From NCBI GenBank assembly GCA_001683735.1, contig LUGG01000019.1:496001-560000 (forward strand): 64,000 bases of DNA, read 5' to 3'. Position 1 is the stretch's first letter. Every line of letters begins with the position of its first letter. The notes under the pieces are model-generated. The model saw nothing but the letters and a program-made list of their open reading frames with translations. It ran no database searches and was not told where the DNA came from. This DNA comes from Grifola frondosa (taxonomy: Eukaryota; Basidiomycota; Agaricomycetes; Polyporales; Grifolaceae). Shown piece by piece: positions 14,184-25,308 of the stretch. Both the position numbers and the translations under genes were made by a program.

Positions 14184-14776
14184 GAACGCAGTCAGGCAAC
14201 TTCAATGTATATCACGCGCGCGACTTCTGCTGCGTCACCTGAGAAGATAACGAATAAAAATACACGGTGCACACTTGTAGACTTTAAATCACTCTGCAAT
14301 GTGCAACTCTATAGTAATCGCTTAGGACGCGGGTGCAGATTTGAAAATGTACTTGCCTTTCGTAGGAAATGTGTCGTCTCGTAGGTGGACGCGTATCTGT
14401 GTAGTTATGGAAAAAACGCTCAACAGAGGGCTTCGGGCTGTTCTTGATCCACAGCTTGTAGAAATTGACACCCCGAAATATCAATCATACCTTAATAAAA
14501 CAGCAACTAACGAGATCAATTTACACGATGCTTCCTGAAGTAATACAAGAACGCACCTATCGTATATGCAACCATAGTTAAACGATGTGCTAGCCATTGA
14601 GCGCTGTGATTCCTGTTGCTACGGAGTTGCTCTTGCCTGTCAAAGTTCAAAGTCAGAATTTTATGCAGCTATGTCGGCATGTCGGTGTCAAAAGTAGCAT
14701 GCTAATAAAAGCTCGCGATGACAGATAACAGGAAACATGCTGTATATTCAGTGGAGAAAGAATGAGCACGTATCTT

Positions 14777-14813
14777 GAATTGATGGGTGCTACCAGATTG
14801 CACCCATCAATTC
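14777..14813. repeat. Perfect 14-bp hairpin
   Basis: Arms 14777-14790 and 14800-14813 are perfect reverse complements (gaattgatgggtgc and its complement), with a 9-nt loop. It lies in a gene-poor stretch of about 1.3 kb between the 14.2-kb ORF and the SAC3-domain gene. No flanking target duplication is seen. Confidence 0.8.
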
Positions 14814-15469
14814 GTCAGAATGCTCCGAAAACAATCTGAGTAGTTTATACAAGCTGGCCAGCAATTTTATCAAAACATTGTTCGACGAATCTCAACGGCC
14901 ACGTGATATGGATATTTGATCGATCGAGGATCTCGGTTTTCCCAGTCAGCCCTCACCACTACTGTACCTCCAAAAATCTGACGGTGCCGTCAATACAGTA
15001 TTCAGATTGTTCTCTCACAACATGTCCAAGTCCAAATCGATTAGTGAGATCCCGCAGCATCGGGTGTTTGAGCCTGGAAAAAGACATATGGAGTTGATTG
15101 CCTCAGTTAGTCGAAGCAGCGGTTTGGAGAAAGGCGGTGATGCGTGAGCCTTTGCATCCCATGGTCATAGCGCAGGTTGACAGACTATAGCTCCACAGGT
15201 TGCGAGACTTCAAAGTACAAGAGGAGTACAGACTGTTCGTACAGAGTAAGGTGAGACATGCGTTATGAATATGCTGCGATCGCAAGCTTAATGGGAGTTA
15301 TTAGTTGGATGGCTATTGGAAACGATACCCACCTCGAAGTGCGGTCGACGATTTGAAACATAAGGAGGAGACAGAAGCCAATTTGCTTATCTTATTTCGT
15401 GAGTATCGCTCACATCATGCCAACAATCTGATATGAATGCCATAATCTCACCGATAATAGGCAAGTTGA

Positions 15470-16486
15470 GGGAAGGCATCTTATCCACGCAACGAAAGGA
15501 CAGCTTTGCTACAGAAGGTCGCTCTCATTCTGATATTACCACAATTTGGCTCATCATTTCTCTATGCAGTATACGAGACTTCGTTATATCTATCCATTCT
15601 CTTCCGCTCCCCGTCACAGACGACATCCATCCTATCGTATCTCCTCCCGAACCTCTATCTTGCTTCAAAGCCTTCGAAATCTGGTGCCGCTACTTTCGTG
15701 CCACTTTCCCCAAATGCTCTCTCAACCTCCTTACTCTCACTTCTGAACCATCTCATCTGCGCATATCCTTCTCAGTCGACATTCTACGCTCAACTGCAAG
15801 ATCTCCCGCCCGTTCTTCTGCCTTGCTCCAGTGCACACAAATCTGATACTTTTTCTGTTAACTCCCGCTCGTATGCTGATCCCCAGTTAGCCGTGGCTGC
15901 CCATGTGTGGATTCGGGAACTTGCGCGCTGCCTACGTGGGCGAAACTACGCACAACTCGATATCCTTTCATGTCGAGAAGCATTTGTGCAGTTCGTTCCT
16001 TCTACGTCATCTGATCTCAAGCATTCTGGAGCCACAGCCAACCATTCCAAGCATTCAGGTTCTCCTTCGACTTCTTCTCAAGCCCTCAACCTTCCACTTG
16101 AGGCGCTTTGCATCCTTGTGGATTCGCTCCGGGCCAAGGCCCGCGCAACTGCATGGCAGGTCTTGCGCCGCGCATACCGCGAATTCATCTGTACACCCCC
16201 TTCTCATGTTACAGCCTCTTCTGCCTCCGTTACGTTAGGAACGCCCAGTTCTCGGAGCGAGGAGAAGAAAGACCATGCCTGTCCGGCTGCGCCAAGTTCA
16301 ACTACAACCTGGCTCGCACGCTCCCTCGCACTCGCTCCACTCTCCCCGAGTGTGTCTTCTAGAGCAGATGTGCAGGACGAAAGTGCAGCTCTCCTAGTAG
16401 ACCGCTGGCTAACGGAAAGATGCGCTGCAGGGGAGGTACGACAGAAGGAAGGGATGGCTGGGCGGTGGGTGGTTTGTAAAGCATAA
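15470..16486 (+). CDS. SAC3/GANP-domain protein, 3' exon(s)
   Basis: The open frame ends at 16486 and shows the SAC3/GANP helical repeat pattern. It has WIRELARCLRGRNYAQLD (the 'aLr.gNy..f' helix), then LRAKARATAWQVLRRAYREF (the 'R.rAl..l.raY' helix), then WLARSLAL followed by VDRWLTERCAAGEV, which fits the winged-helix entry. SAC3-family proteins act in mRNA export/TREX-2 or related PCI complexes. The in-frame stop at about 15467 and the lack of a convincing ATG show that upstream exons exist, probably between 14.9 and 15.46 kb, but I could not splice them with confidence. The short C-terminal size suggests a SAC3D1/Thp3-like member rather than full-length Sac3. Confidence 0.6.
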   Translation, partial: GKASYPRNERTALLQKVALILILPQFGSSFLYAVYETSLYLSILFRSPSQTTSILSYLLPNLYLASKPSKSGAATFVPLSPNALSTSLLSLLNHLICAYPSQSTFYAQLQDLPPVLLPCSSAHKSDTFSVNSRSYADPQLAVAAHVWIRELARCLRGRNYAQLDILSCREAFVQFVPSTSSDLKHSGATANHSKHSGSPSTSSQALNLPLEALCILVDSLRAKARATAWQVLRRAYREFICTPPSHVTASSASVTLGTPSSRSEEKKDHACPAAPSSTTTWLARSLALAPLSPSVSSRADVQDESAALLVDRWLTERCAAGEVRQKEGMAGRWVVCKA

Positions 16487-16783
16487 GAAATTAGAAACTA
16501 TAATGAACTAGCTACACGGCCTGCAGTACTTCTATCATAGGTCTGGATACTCATTTTATCATCATTTCAATTTTCATCATATAATAGATGATCACGTGCA
16601 CGTAAGTCTGGACTCTTGACTACTTAGATCTTAGATCTGAACGCACAGAACTGTTGGTGCAGGATTCCCGAACTGTTCTTTTCGTTGTTTCGTTGTTTCC
16701 TTCTCGAATTTCTTCCCAGCAGTTCGCAATATTGAAGCGTCTACACCGTCTACACCTACGACGTAGATGTGTCAGACTCCGAT

Positions 16784-16817
16784 GGCGTAAATGCCGACCC
16801 GAGTCGGCATTTGCGCC
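16784..16817. repeat. 15-bp intergenic hairpin
   Basis: Arms 16784-16798 and 16803-16817 pair over 15 positions (ggcgtaaatgccgac with gtcggcatttgcgcc). There is one G-T/U wobble and a 4-nt loop (ccga). It lies between the SAC3-domain gene and the first aldo/keto reductase and could be a transcript 3'-end structure or a relic repeat. Confidence 0.75.
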
Positions 16818-17174
16818 AAATGGTTCATACGGTATCAATAACTTATATGAATGTCGTGAATTCATGACTTTACCGGTCAAGGAATCTTTGTTCGACTCCC
16901 ATGCCAAGACCTTCATCACATAGTATCCCTACCTGATCAGATGCATGTCCAATGACACCAGTATCTGCACCGCTTTGACTTTCTAATTTCCTACTAATCA
17001 CAGCGAAAGGCCGCTTTCCACTGATTAGCAAGCGCCTTGGTCGCGGTATGTGCATATGCGTCTAATCGCAGTTCGAGGTGCTAATGGGACGCTCGCTATT
17101 AATAGGCGCTAGGGATCTATACATATATATTGAGTGCTGCAACTGCGGTCATTCCCACCCATTCATACCAAAAC

Positions 17175-18684
17175 ATGTCGAAATTCTGGGTCTCGCCACC
17201 ACCTCCTGCTTCTAAGCTTGGTCGTTACCGGCAGCTGTCACCGCTCGCCGGTGTGCATGTCTCACCCATATGCCTTGGCGGGGGAACCATAGGCGATCAG
17301 TGGGCTGCAATCGGTTTAGGTGCCATGGATAAGGAGAGCAGCTTGAAGTTGCTCGATGCTTATTACGAGGCTGGGGGGAATTTCATCGACACCGCGAACA
17401 ACTACCAAGATGAAACTTCTGAGATGTTTATCGGCGAATGGATGGAGAAGCGCGGAATTCGCGATCAGCTTGTTATTGCGACCAAGGTGAGTTGCATCGT
17501 GGTCGCGGTAGTTCGACTATGACCGAAACAGGAGCCGTTTTCTTACGCATCTTGGCGCTTTTGTCTAGTATACGATGGACTACAAACGTGCAGCGACTCA
17601 CATCAAACAGAAAACACACTATACTGGTAACAACCTCAAATGCCTCCATATTTCCGTGGAGGCATCGCTCAAGAAACTGCGCACTTCGTACATCGACATC
17701 CTATACGTTCATTGGGTACGTGTGCTTAGCTCCGAGCCACATGAACGCTCTTCTTGATGTCCTACAGTGGGACTTTGCCACTAGCGTGGAGGAAGTGGTG
17801 AATGGTCTTCACAATCTCGTCGCTGCGGGAAAAGTTCTCTACCTTGTAAGTGCCTTACAATCATGGTATTAAAATACGCTGAGACCTGCATCCAGGGTAT
17901 CTCCGACACCCCGGCATGGGTCGTTGCGAAAGCCAATACGTACGCACGGTTGACGGGAAAGACACCGTTCGTGATATACCAAGGAGCCTGGAGTATCCTC
18001 CAGCGTGATTTCGAGCGCGACATTATTCCGATGGCCAGGGCAGAAGGTATGTCTATATTGTTCTCGTAATACCATGTAATGACATTCGTGCCACCATTAG
18101 GTTTGGCCCTTGCGCCTTGGAATGTGCTCGGAGGGGGAAAAATTCGGACAGATGAGGAAGAGCAGCGGCGCCGAGAGACCGGTGAGAAGGGTCGCACGCT
18201 TCTTTCAGATGATTGGGAGCGCACGGAGGATGAACGCAAGGTGTGCAAGGCTCTTGAAGAGGTAGCCATGCAGGTCGGCGCAAAGAACATCCAAGCGGGT
18301 GCGTCGACTTGGATGTTTACACGTTTATCACCAATCTCTGACTCGAGTTGCAACTTGAACAGTCGCTGTTGCGTACGTGATGCAGAAGACCCCGTATGTG
18401 TTCCCGATCATTGGCGGGCGCAAGATCGAGCAGCTGCAGGCGAACATTGAAGCACTGGACGTCGCGCTCTCGCCGGAGCAGGTGAGGTATCTTGAGAATG
18501 TACTATCATTTGAGCCCGGTTTTCCTCACAACATAATTGTGAGCGTCGTATCATATTGTTGTTACAGCATGTGGTTAACTGATACCAATGGATATAGGGT
18601 GATGGCTCCGCATACAATATCGGGTTCTCCACCGCGGCAGCCTTCGATAAATGGCCATTGCAGCAAGCGATTCGTCCTGCATAG
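17175..18684 (+). CDS. Aldo/keto reductase A, aryl-alcohol dehydrogenase / norsolorinic acid reductase type, intact
   Basis: NADPH-dependent reductase of the AKR9-like fungal AAD group, acting on aryl aldehydes or related carbonyls in the cytosol. Seven exons join in frame: 17175-17486, 17569-17715, 17768-17845, 17896-18046, 18101-18298, 18363-18538 and 18598-18684. They give 382 aa, the usual family length. The catalytic tetrad is visible: Asp in [10 protein letters not shown], Tyr in the same segment, Lys in LVIATK at the end of exon 1, and His in LYVHWWD across exons 2/3. The cofactor-binding end has [11 protein letters not shown]. It is the only one of the three paralogues with a fully open spliced frame. 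A TATA-like run lies near 17118. The substrate is not predictable from sequence. Confidence 0.92.
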
Positions 18685-19384
18685 TTGCGAGGCTGAAGGA
18701 AGTTTAATTGCATGTCTGATAACTCGTTAATTTGCTCCGTATGTAGGTCATGGCTTGCCTGTGGAATAGTCGGTTCTGAATGAACGTTGAAGCTCGAATG
18801 ACGATTGATTAGTATTAACATAACCTGAAGCTAAGTTCTAGTCTTGACCAACGCATCACAAGTGATGGGATTGCATTGTCCCGATCTGGGAGGCTGCAAG
18901 CAATGTATTCGGACACTAAACCTCGTGAATATTTTTCTTCTCCTCTGTGTAACACGCCTTAATGTAAATTTTGTGTCGTAAATATTAATGTCTTTGGTAG
19001 AGCGCTTAGAGCGCTTCGGCCAACACCATGGGCGCTAATCCACCTGAAGCCGCATGCTGACATGGTGGTTGGTGACTGAGTCTTGGAAACCATATTATCA
19101 TCTCCTGTTGCTCGCTTAATCGTTTCCCAGCTTCTTGTGTAATTCGCCCGCACTCGAGTCATAAACTTTAGCTCGCCTGTAATGGTCCTCCGATGCCGAT
19201 AGCTTGCTGTCAGCGGTATCATCATTTGCCCAAAGGCCAGTCATTTTATCGACAGGAGATCTTTCTCGGCTTTAATCCTCCGAACTCCCAGCATGCGAAA
19301 AAACGCGTTCAACAATAGCATAGTAAAGTCGACTTCAGCACTTCTGTGGCATCGAATTACTCACACGAGATCATCATGCGCACG

Positions 19385-19526
19385 TAAGAAAGATAGAAAT
19401 GGCCCGTACAACTCCTGTCCAATCAGCGAGCATCGTCATGGGTCTCATACGTATGGTTCGGGCCGGGTATATAAGTTCCATGGATTTCCTTCTGTATCCC
19501 ATCACCACTCGTACCCATCTTGAAGC
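19385..19526 (+). promoter_or_regulatory. Promoter of AKR B with TATA box and block conserved with AKR C
   Basis: A TATA motif (gtatataag) lies near 19468, about 60 bp before the ATG. An upstream block (agaaatggcccgtacaac, then an atcagc word and cgtatg) recurs upstream of AKR C on the opposite strand. The 18.7-19.4 kb stretch before it holds no recognisable gene. Confidence 0.6.
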
Positions 19527-21115
19527 ATGTCGAAATTCTGGGTCCCGCCTCCTCCTCCTGCCACTAAGCTTGGTCGTTACCGACAGCTGTCGCCGCTCGC
19601 CGGCGTGCATGTCTCTCCCATGGCCTTAGGCGCGAGCCACATCGGGGATCAATGGGTTGCGGTCGGGATGGGCGCACAGAACAAGGAGGGTAGCTTCAAG
19701 CTGCTCGATGCTTATTATGAGGGCGGGGGAAATTTCATTGACACCGCGAATTGCTATCAAGACGAAACATCTGAGATGTTCATTGGTGAGTGGATGGAGG
19801 CGCGTGGAATCCGCGATCAGCTTGTGATTGCGACGAAGGTGAGCCCGTGGTTGTTGAGCGTTATCATTAATGAATGCACATTCCATGCATGGACGACTCA
19901 TGACACCGGGCTAGATTCCGAAATGACGTCATAATATATTTATCAGGAAAATCTCGCTCAAGCCACTAATGAGCCAATTACTGACATGCCTCGTCTATCT
20001 AGTACACAGCAGACTGGAAACGCACAGCAACCGACATCAAACAGAAGGCTCACTATGTGGGCAATAACCTCAAATCACTTCATCTTTCCGTGGAGGCATC
20101 GCTCAGGAAGCTGCGTACTTCGTACATCGACATCCTGTATATTCATTGGGTACGTGCATTGAGCTCTGCATCCGTGATTCGAACGCTTGTCCTGATGTCC
20201 AACAGTGGGACTATACCACCAGCGTGGAGGAACTGATGAATGGTCTTCACCACCTCGTCGCTGCGGGAAAGGTGTTCTATCTCGTACGTACCTGCTCCCT
20301 TCGAACTGTGGTATTCGAAATCACAGATATCTTCGTCCAGGGTATCTCCGACACCCCTGCATGGGTCGTTTCGAAAGCTAATACGTACGCGCGACTGGCG
20401 GGGAAGACGCCCTTCGTAATATACCAAGGTTCATGGAGTATTCTTGAACGTGACTTCGAGCGGGACATCATCCCGATGGCCAGAGAAGAAGGTACACCCT
20501 TATTATCCTCATAGAACCGCCATTCAAATTCACAATATTATCAGGTCTGGCCCTTGCACCTTTCCACGTTCTCGCAAGTGGGAAGATTCGGACGGACGAG
20601 GAAGAACAGCGACGTCGCGAGACCGGGGAGAAGGGCCGCATGATTTTTTCGGATAATTGGAGCGCACAGAGGATGAACGTAAGGTCTGTAAGGCTCTCGA
20701 AGAGATCGCTACCCAAGTCGGCGCAAAGAATATCCAGGCTGTATTGTCCTTTCAAGCTCCTCGATCAATTTATGCGCTGACCTGATCCCAATAGTGGCAA
20801 TCGCATACGTAATGCAGAAGACCCCGTATGTGTTCCCGATTGTCGGTGTGCGCAAGGTCGAGCAGCTGCGGGCGAATATCGAAGCACTGGATATCTCGCT
20901 TCGCCGGAGCAGGTGAAGTATCTTGAAAGTGTGCTACCATTTAATCTCGGGTTCCCACACAGTATAATTGTGAGTGTCAGCGCTCCGGGTCGTTAGTATT
21001 ACAGATGGTTGTATTGACACCGATATAGGGTGATGGCTCCACGTACAGTCAGATGTACACCACTGTGGCAGCGTTCGATAAATGGCCGATGCAGCAAGCA
21101 ATTCGTCCGGCATAA
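19527..21115 (+). pseudogene. Aldo/keto reductase B, frame broken twice
   Basis: Paralogue of AKR A with the same exon plan. Exons 19527-19838, 20003-20149, 20206-20283 and 20341-20491 are intact and contain the tetrad (FIDTANCYQ, LVIATK, ILYIHWWD). In exon 5, TGGGAGCGC of copies A and C reads TGGAGCGC near 20660, a 1-nt loss in a G run. In exon 6, a second 1-nt loss (CTCTCG to CTTCG) sits near 20909. The rest of the gene, including the last exon ending at 21115, is conserved in the shifted frames. Two clean single-base losses in an otherwise well-kept gene fit either very recent inactivation or uncorrected sequencing indels. It is closest to AKR C, with which it shares promoter and 3' flank. 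Confidence 0.85.
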
Positions 21116-21397
21116 TCGTGATGTTTAAAGTGGATTTTTATGGGATCTGCAAGAATCAAACAAAATTAATTGTAAGATAGGGTGCTACGTGCCAAATGAA
21201 CGATTCGCGTTGTCCTAACCTATATTAAGGCCCAACCTCCGTGAGTTACAGTCAATAAATTTCTGTTTCACAATATGGCAGCGTATGTACATGATGTTCG
21301 AAGGTCGAAACAAATTTATGCTCTGATATTGTACACATCGCAGATATTTCCTGCACGCTGGGATCATTCCTCAAGCATAGCACAGAACTTGATAATC

Positions 21398-22899
21398 CTA
21401 TCGAAACCAATCGTCCATCAGCAGCACATCGCATTTGTAGTGCACGGGTCCACAAACCTTCACTGCCACCTCCGTACCATCGTACGGGATAAACGCCGCT
21501 ATCACAACATCATTCTCAACCCCAATTAAAACACCACAATTGACAGCAGACTCACCATCAAGCTTCTCGCTCGCCTTTCCAGGTGCACAGCGCCATGGTG
21601 GGCGCCTTCGCAACGTAAAGTGGGGTGCCGTCCTCTTCGCCCCGCCCTCGACGGGGCGCTTGCCGACGCGGCGACGTTGAGACGGCCGTGAACTTGACCC
21701 AGGTCAGACCGCGCATATCCCCGACGAGGATCTCGTACGTGCCAAGCTGTGCGACGACAGAGTCGATAACAGATTGAGATCTATGGATCAGTAGGCTACA
21801 GTGGTTGTGATGATGTGGCGTACGTGAATCTCTTTATGGCCGTAGCCGATGACCCGCCCTTCTTGAACGCGTCCGAGGCCTTCCCAACCTCTGCAGGTGC
21901 AAGATCAATACACTAACGTTTGATATAGCGCGGAGGGCAACATACGAATGCCACCCTGTGTGGCAACATCAATCAGCGTGTCCTGAAGAGCTCAAGATGG
22001 ACGTACATCGTGGAAAGCACGGCTATATATAGTATCCAAGAGTGCTCCGGGCCAACCACTATCGCGTTCGGCGGAATATGCTTGCCCTCGGTCAGGATCC
22101 AGGTCGGGACCCCGAGGGCCGTTCTGGCGGAAATCCGCAGTGCGTGCCTGCGCGTCGTGCAGCCAGTTCTGCAGCGCCCACGTCAGCGCCTTTTTCTACG
22201 TCGAGTGGATAATGTCAGGCGCGGTCGGGCGCTGTGCGGGCATGCGGCCGTACCTCTTCCTCGTTCTTCTCGTGCTCCTTGAACGCAAAATAACCGCCGG
22301 TGAGGACGGCTCGCCAGCCAGGAGACCACCTCCGATCTAGGATGGTTTCTGTTAGACAGCCGGAGTTGATGGTAAGAGAGCGCCCGCCTCGAGCTTCTTC
22401 TTCCGTTCATCGTCGAGGTCCCACCAGTTCTTCTTCCGCTCCTCGTCGTGGATCTTCTCGCCGTGGTGGTCTCCACCGCCGCCTGTGGATATCGCATCAT
22501 GCTAAACATCTGAGCCACGATTCAAAGATGAGATAGTAGACCGACCCTCGTGGTGCTGCAGCAGCGGCTGTTGCTGTTGGGGAACCGGAGGAGACGCATA
22601 TTCCGGTTGTATCCGCCATGGTGGCGGGGCTCATCACCGCATCCTTCCTCCATGCGCCCCCACAGCGCGGGCGTCGCAGGAGGGTCCAGTCCGCCTACCA
22701 CGACATCAGCATCATCCACAAACACCCGCACAAAACGCACTTGGGACGAGTGCGGCTGGAATTTGTACTTGTGTCCTAGATGCGATTGGAGGATGATCAG
22801 AATATTGTGTGCGGGCGTGTCGATCGATGGCGCGCATCCTTCGTACACGACGATGGATCCGGCGCCGTAGTAAGTGCCTGGCTCCCACAAAGCTGTCAT
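21398..22899 (-). pseudogene. CBM5/12-DM9 protein, copy 1, multiple frameshifts
   Basis: It starts at 22899 with MTALWEPGTYYG, an aromatic-rich CBM5/12 (chitin-binding-like) module, followed by PPATPALWGRM. Next come KKNWWDLDDERKKKLE, a Gly-rich hydrophobic segment (IGGGLLAG), and a C-terminal DM9/DUF3421 module (YEILVGDM, EEDGTPLYVAKA, AFIPYDGTE). Compared with copy 3 it shows at least five single-base losses. They lie in the hydrophobic segment, in the WILTEGK region, before RAFHD, and at two or more points in DM9. Every difference I could place is a deletion. It converges tail-to-tail with AKR B. If read correctly it would match the architecture of the 31.8-33.3 kb gene. Confidence 0.75.
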
Positions 22900-23639
22900 G
22901 TTGGCGGATGGGACGAGATGGAGGTATTGATTCCTAGGTGCGGCCGTCCAGTGTCTTATATGTCCAAGCTTATAGAGTTCCACAACTGATATATTGTCCA
23001 CAGCCGCTAATGCCATTAATATCCTGATCAGTCCAGGATAACGCCCACGTGCAGAGGGTGGAGTGCAAGGCGATGAATAAGCTGCGGAGATGAAAACACG
23101 TTCACGGTAAATTCAGACGATCTGCGCACAGGAAACACGTTTGTATTGGGAGCTGAGGGAATGCTGGTGGATCTCGGCTAGGTCTGCGTGAGCATCGCCA
23201 AAATCGGTTTTCATTATCTCACCGGCTTCTGACCATCGAGAACGATGGTTAGAGTTCGGTGAGATGAATGCTATACATACGCAGCACAAAGATTGAGCGG
23301 AGAAGATCGCTGCAGACCCCCATATTGCACATCGTCCATTGGTGGAGTCTCGGACCTGTACTCATTCGGAAAGACTTAATATGCGATGAAGCACAGCGGG
23401 AGATTGCAGACTGTTGCATCCAGAGCTATGATGAGAGCGAAGATCCAAGAGATTCCGCCGTGTTGAATTTGACGCCGCCGACTTGCCGCCAACATCGTGA
23501 GCCTTATTTGGTCAATTTCGAACGCTCAAGATGATTACATCATAATAGACTGCAACGAGTACACTTCCTCGCAATCACAAAAATCCATAATCTTCATCTG
23601 CACGAGTAATTGATACAGCTTTGATAGCGGTTTTACAAG
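22900..23639. other. Intergenic region between two CBM5/12 genes
   Basis: No gene is recognised in this 0.7 kb. It should contain the promoter of copy 1 (reading leftwards) and the 3' region of copy 2. Confidence 0.4.
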
Positions 23640-24327
23640 TTAGTATTCATCTTCTTGTCTCTGCTAAATGGAAAAACCATTAGATCGTCACGATGAACGG
23701 AGACCAACACGCGTACCTCCTTCTCTTCGTTCTCCTTGTGCTTCTTGTAAGCGTAGAATCCAGCGCCGATGGCGGCGGCACCGGCCAGGAGACCACCTCC
23801 GATCTGCGCGATACGTATGAGACGACGACGGAGATCACAGCGAAGACATAAGGAAGTTCCCACCTCGAGCTCCTTCTTCTTCTCTTCATCGAGGTCGTAC
23901 CACTTGTGCTCCTCCCCGCCCCTGGTCCTGGCGCTTCTCGTCGTCTCCGCGGCGGTCGTAGTCACCTATACGTCATCGTAGTCAGTGGTTCGCATGCAGA
24001 TGCGAGAGATGCCACACAAACGGACCTCGGTCATCTCCACGGTCCCTGTTCTCCCGCTCGCGGCCCTCGCCATCGTCCCCGTCCTGCAGGCGGCCCCACA
24101 GCGCGGGGGTCAAGGGGGGCTCCCAGCCAGACTATTGCACAATCAGCAGGGTCGGTGTGGCGCACGGCGGGAAGTACCTCGGACGTGTGCGCCTGGATGA
24201 CCTTGTACTTCGCGCCTGGAGCGATGGGGTGGTAAGCTCGGAGATCGGAAGTGATCAGGGCGTGCGTACCTTCATACTCGACTACGGAGTCGAGACCATA
24301 GTAAGTTCCGGGCTCCCAGAAAGACAT
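23640..24327 (-). CDS. CBM5/12-type protein, copy 2, short form lacking the DM9 module
   Basis: It starts at 24327 with MSFWEPGTYYGLDSVVEYEG. Further exons give AKYKVIQAHTSE and a segment equivalent to GWEPPLTPALWGRLQ, a CBM5/12-like fold that in family members binds chitin-type glycans. Then follow EEHKWYDLDEEKKKELE and a glycine-zipper hydrophobic segment (IGGGLLAGAAAIGAGFYAY) ending in charged residues. After the next putative intron the frame meets a TAA at 23640-23642, giving a short C-terminus and no DM9 module. One frame change is needed before EEHKW, at a run of G (about 23918-23926). It could be a real truncated membrane-anchored form or a decaying duplicate. Confidence 0.6.
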
Positions 24328-25308
24328 GGCGATGGGACGGTGCGATGGGGTAGATGGGATCAAGTATCCTGGGGAGAGTACACTTCCCGGGCACGCTTAT
24401 ATATGGATCATCTTGGCGGTGCTGCACACGCGGTGCAGCACAATACGGTCTGGACGATCCCCGGGCAGGCACTCGGTGCGTGGCATTCGCCCTTGGCGAG
24501 CGGCGAATGGTTCCGGGGCGCTAGAAGACTGCCAATGGTGAAATTCGACGCATAAGGCAGTGTTGGAGGCAATACTCCGAGTCCGCGAACCTTGCACGCC
24601 TCAATCGAGACAAGAGCATGCTGCGCACCAAGCCGCCGGCCACAAGCCGTCTCGTCGCACACCCGGCAATCGTTGGAACCATGAATATGTGCAGAGGCCC
24701 GTTCTTGAGGAGAAGTAGTACGGAACGCAAGTCACGGTTGTCGACTCCGATTATAGCCGCCAGTGCTGGCTATGTCTTGCCCGAGGCTGAGTACGCCTCG
24801 TGGCCGGGGTGGTGGCATCGTGTCAAGTCGCGTTGACCTGATCTGAGATAGCGCCACTTAGAAGGATTGGGATATTGGATTCTAACATAGAGTATTCTCA
24901 TATTATATGTTTTCTGTGCCATCTTGTGATGTCCTTGTCGGATCCGCGAAAATCGGATCGCCGAATGACGCGCATTTATAACAGGAATGAAAAAGTTAAT
25001 TTTGCGTGAAAGATTTTCGCACAAGGGAAAACCTTAAGCTTAAGCTTGGCTCAAAGTCAGTCAAAAGGTTTTCGCAACGCCAAACAGGCTTCGAGCAGTA
25101 CGTACCTACTTACATTTATTGTACATGGGTTGCGAATCTTTGGCGATTTCATTGATTGCGGTCGGGCCTTATGTTGGGGTTAGGACAATCCGAATCAGTC
25201 GCTTAACATGTCAAATCATATCACATACATGCAGCAAAAACTATGAACCAGAGCGCTCAATTTCTATCATTTAATTCTTGCAGATCCCATGAAAATCTTC
25301 CTTCAATA
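24328..25308. other. Intergenic region, no gene recognised
   Basis: About 1 kb between CBM5/12 copy 2 and the 3' end of AKR C. Short ORFs here overlap in several frames without motifs. The last 60 bp before AKR C resemble the 3' flank of AKR B (around 21120-21170). Confidence 0.4.
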
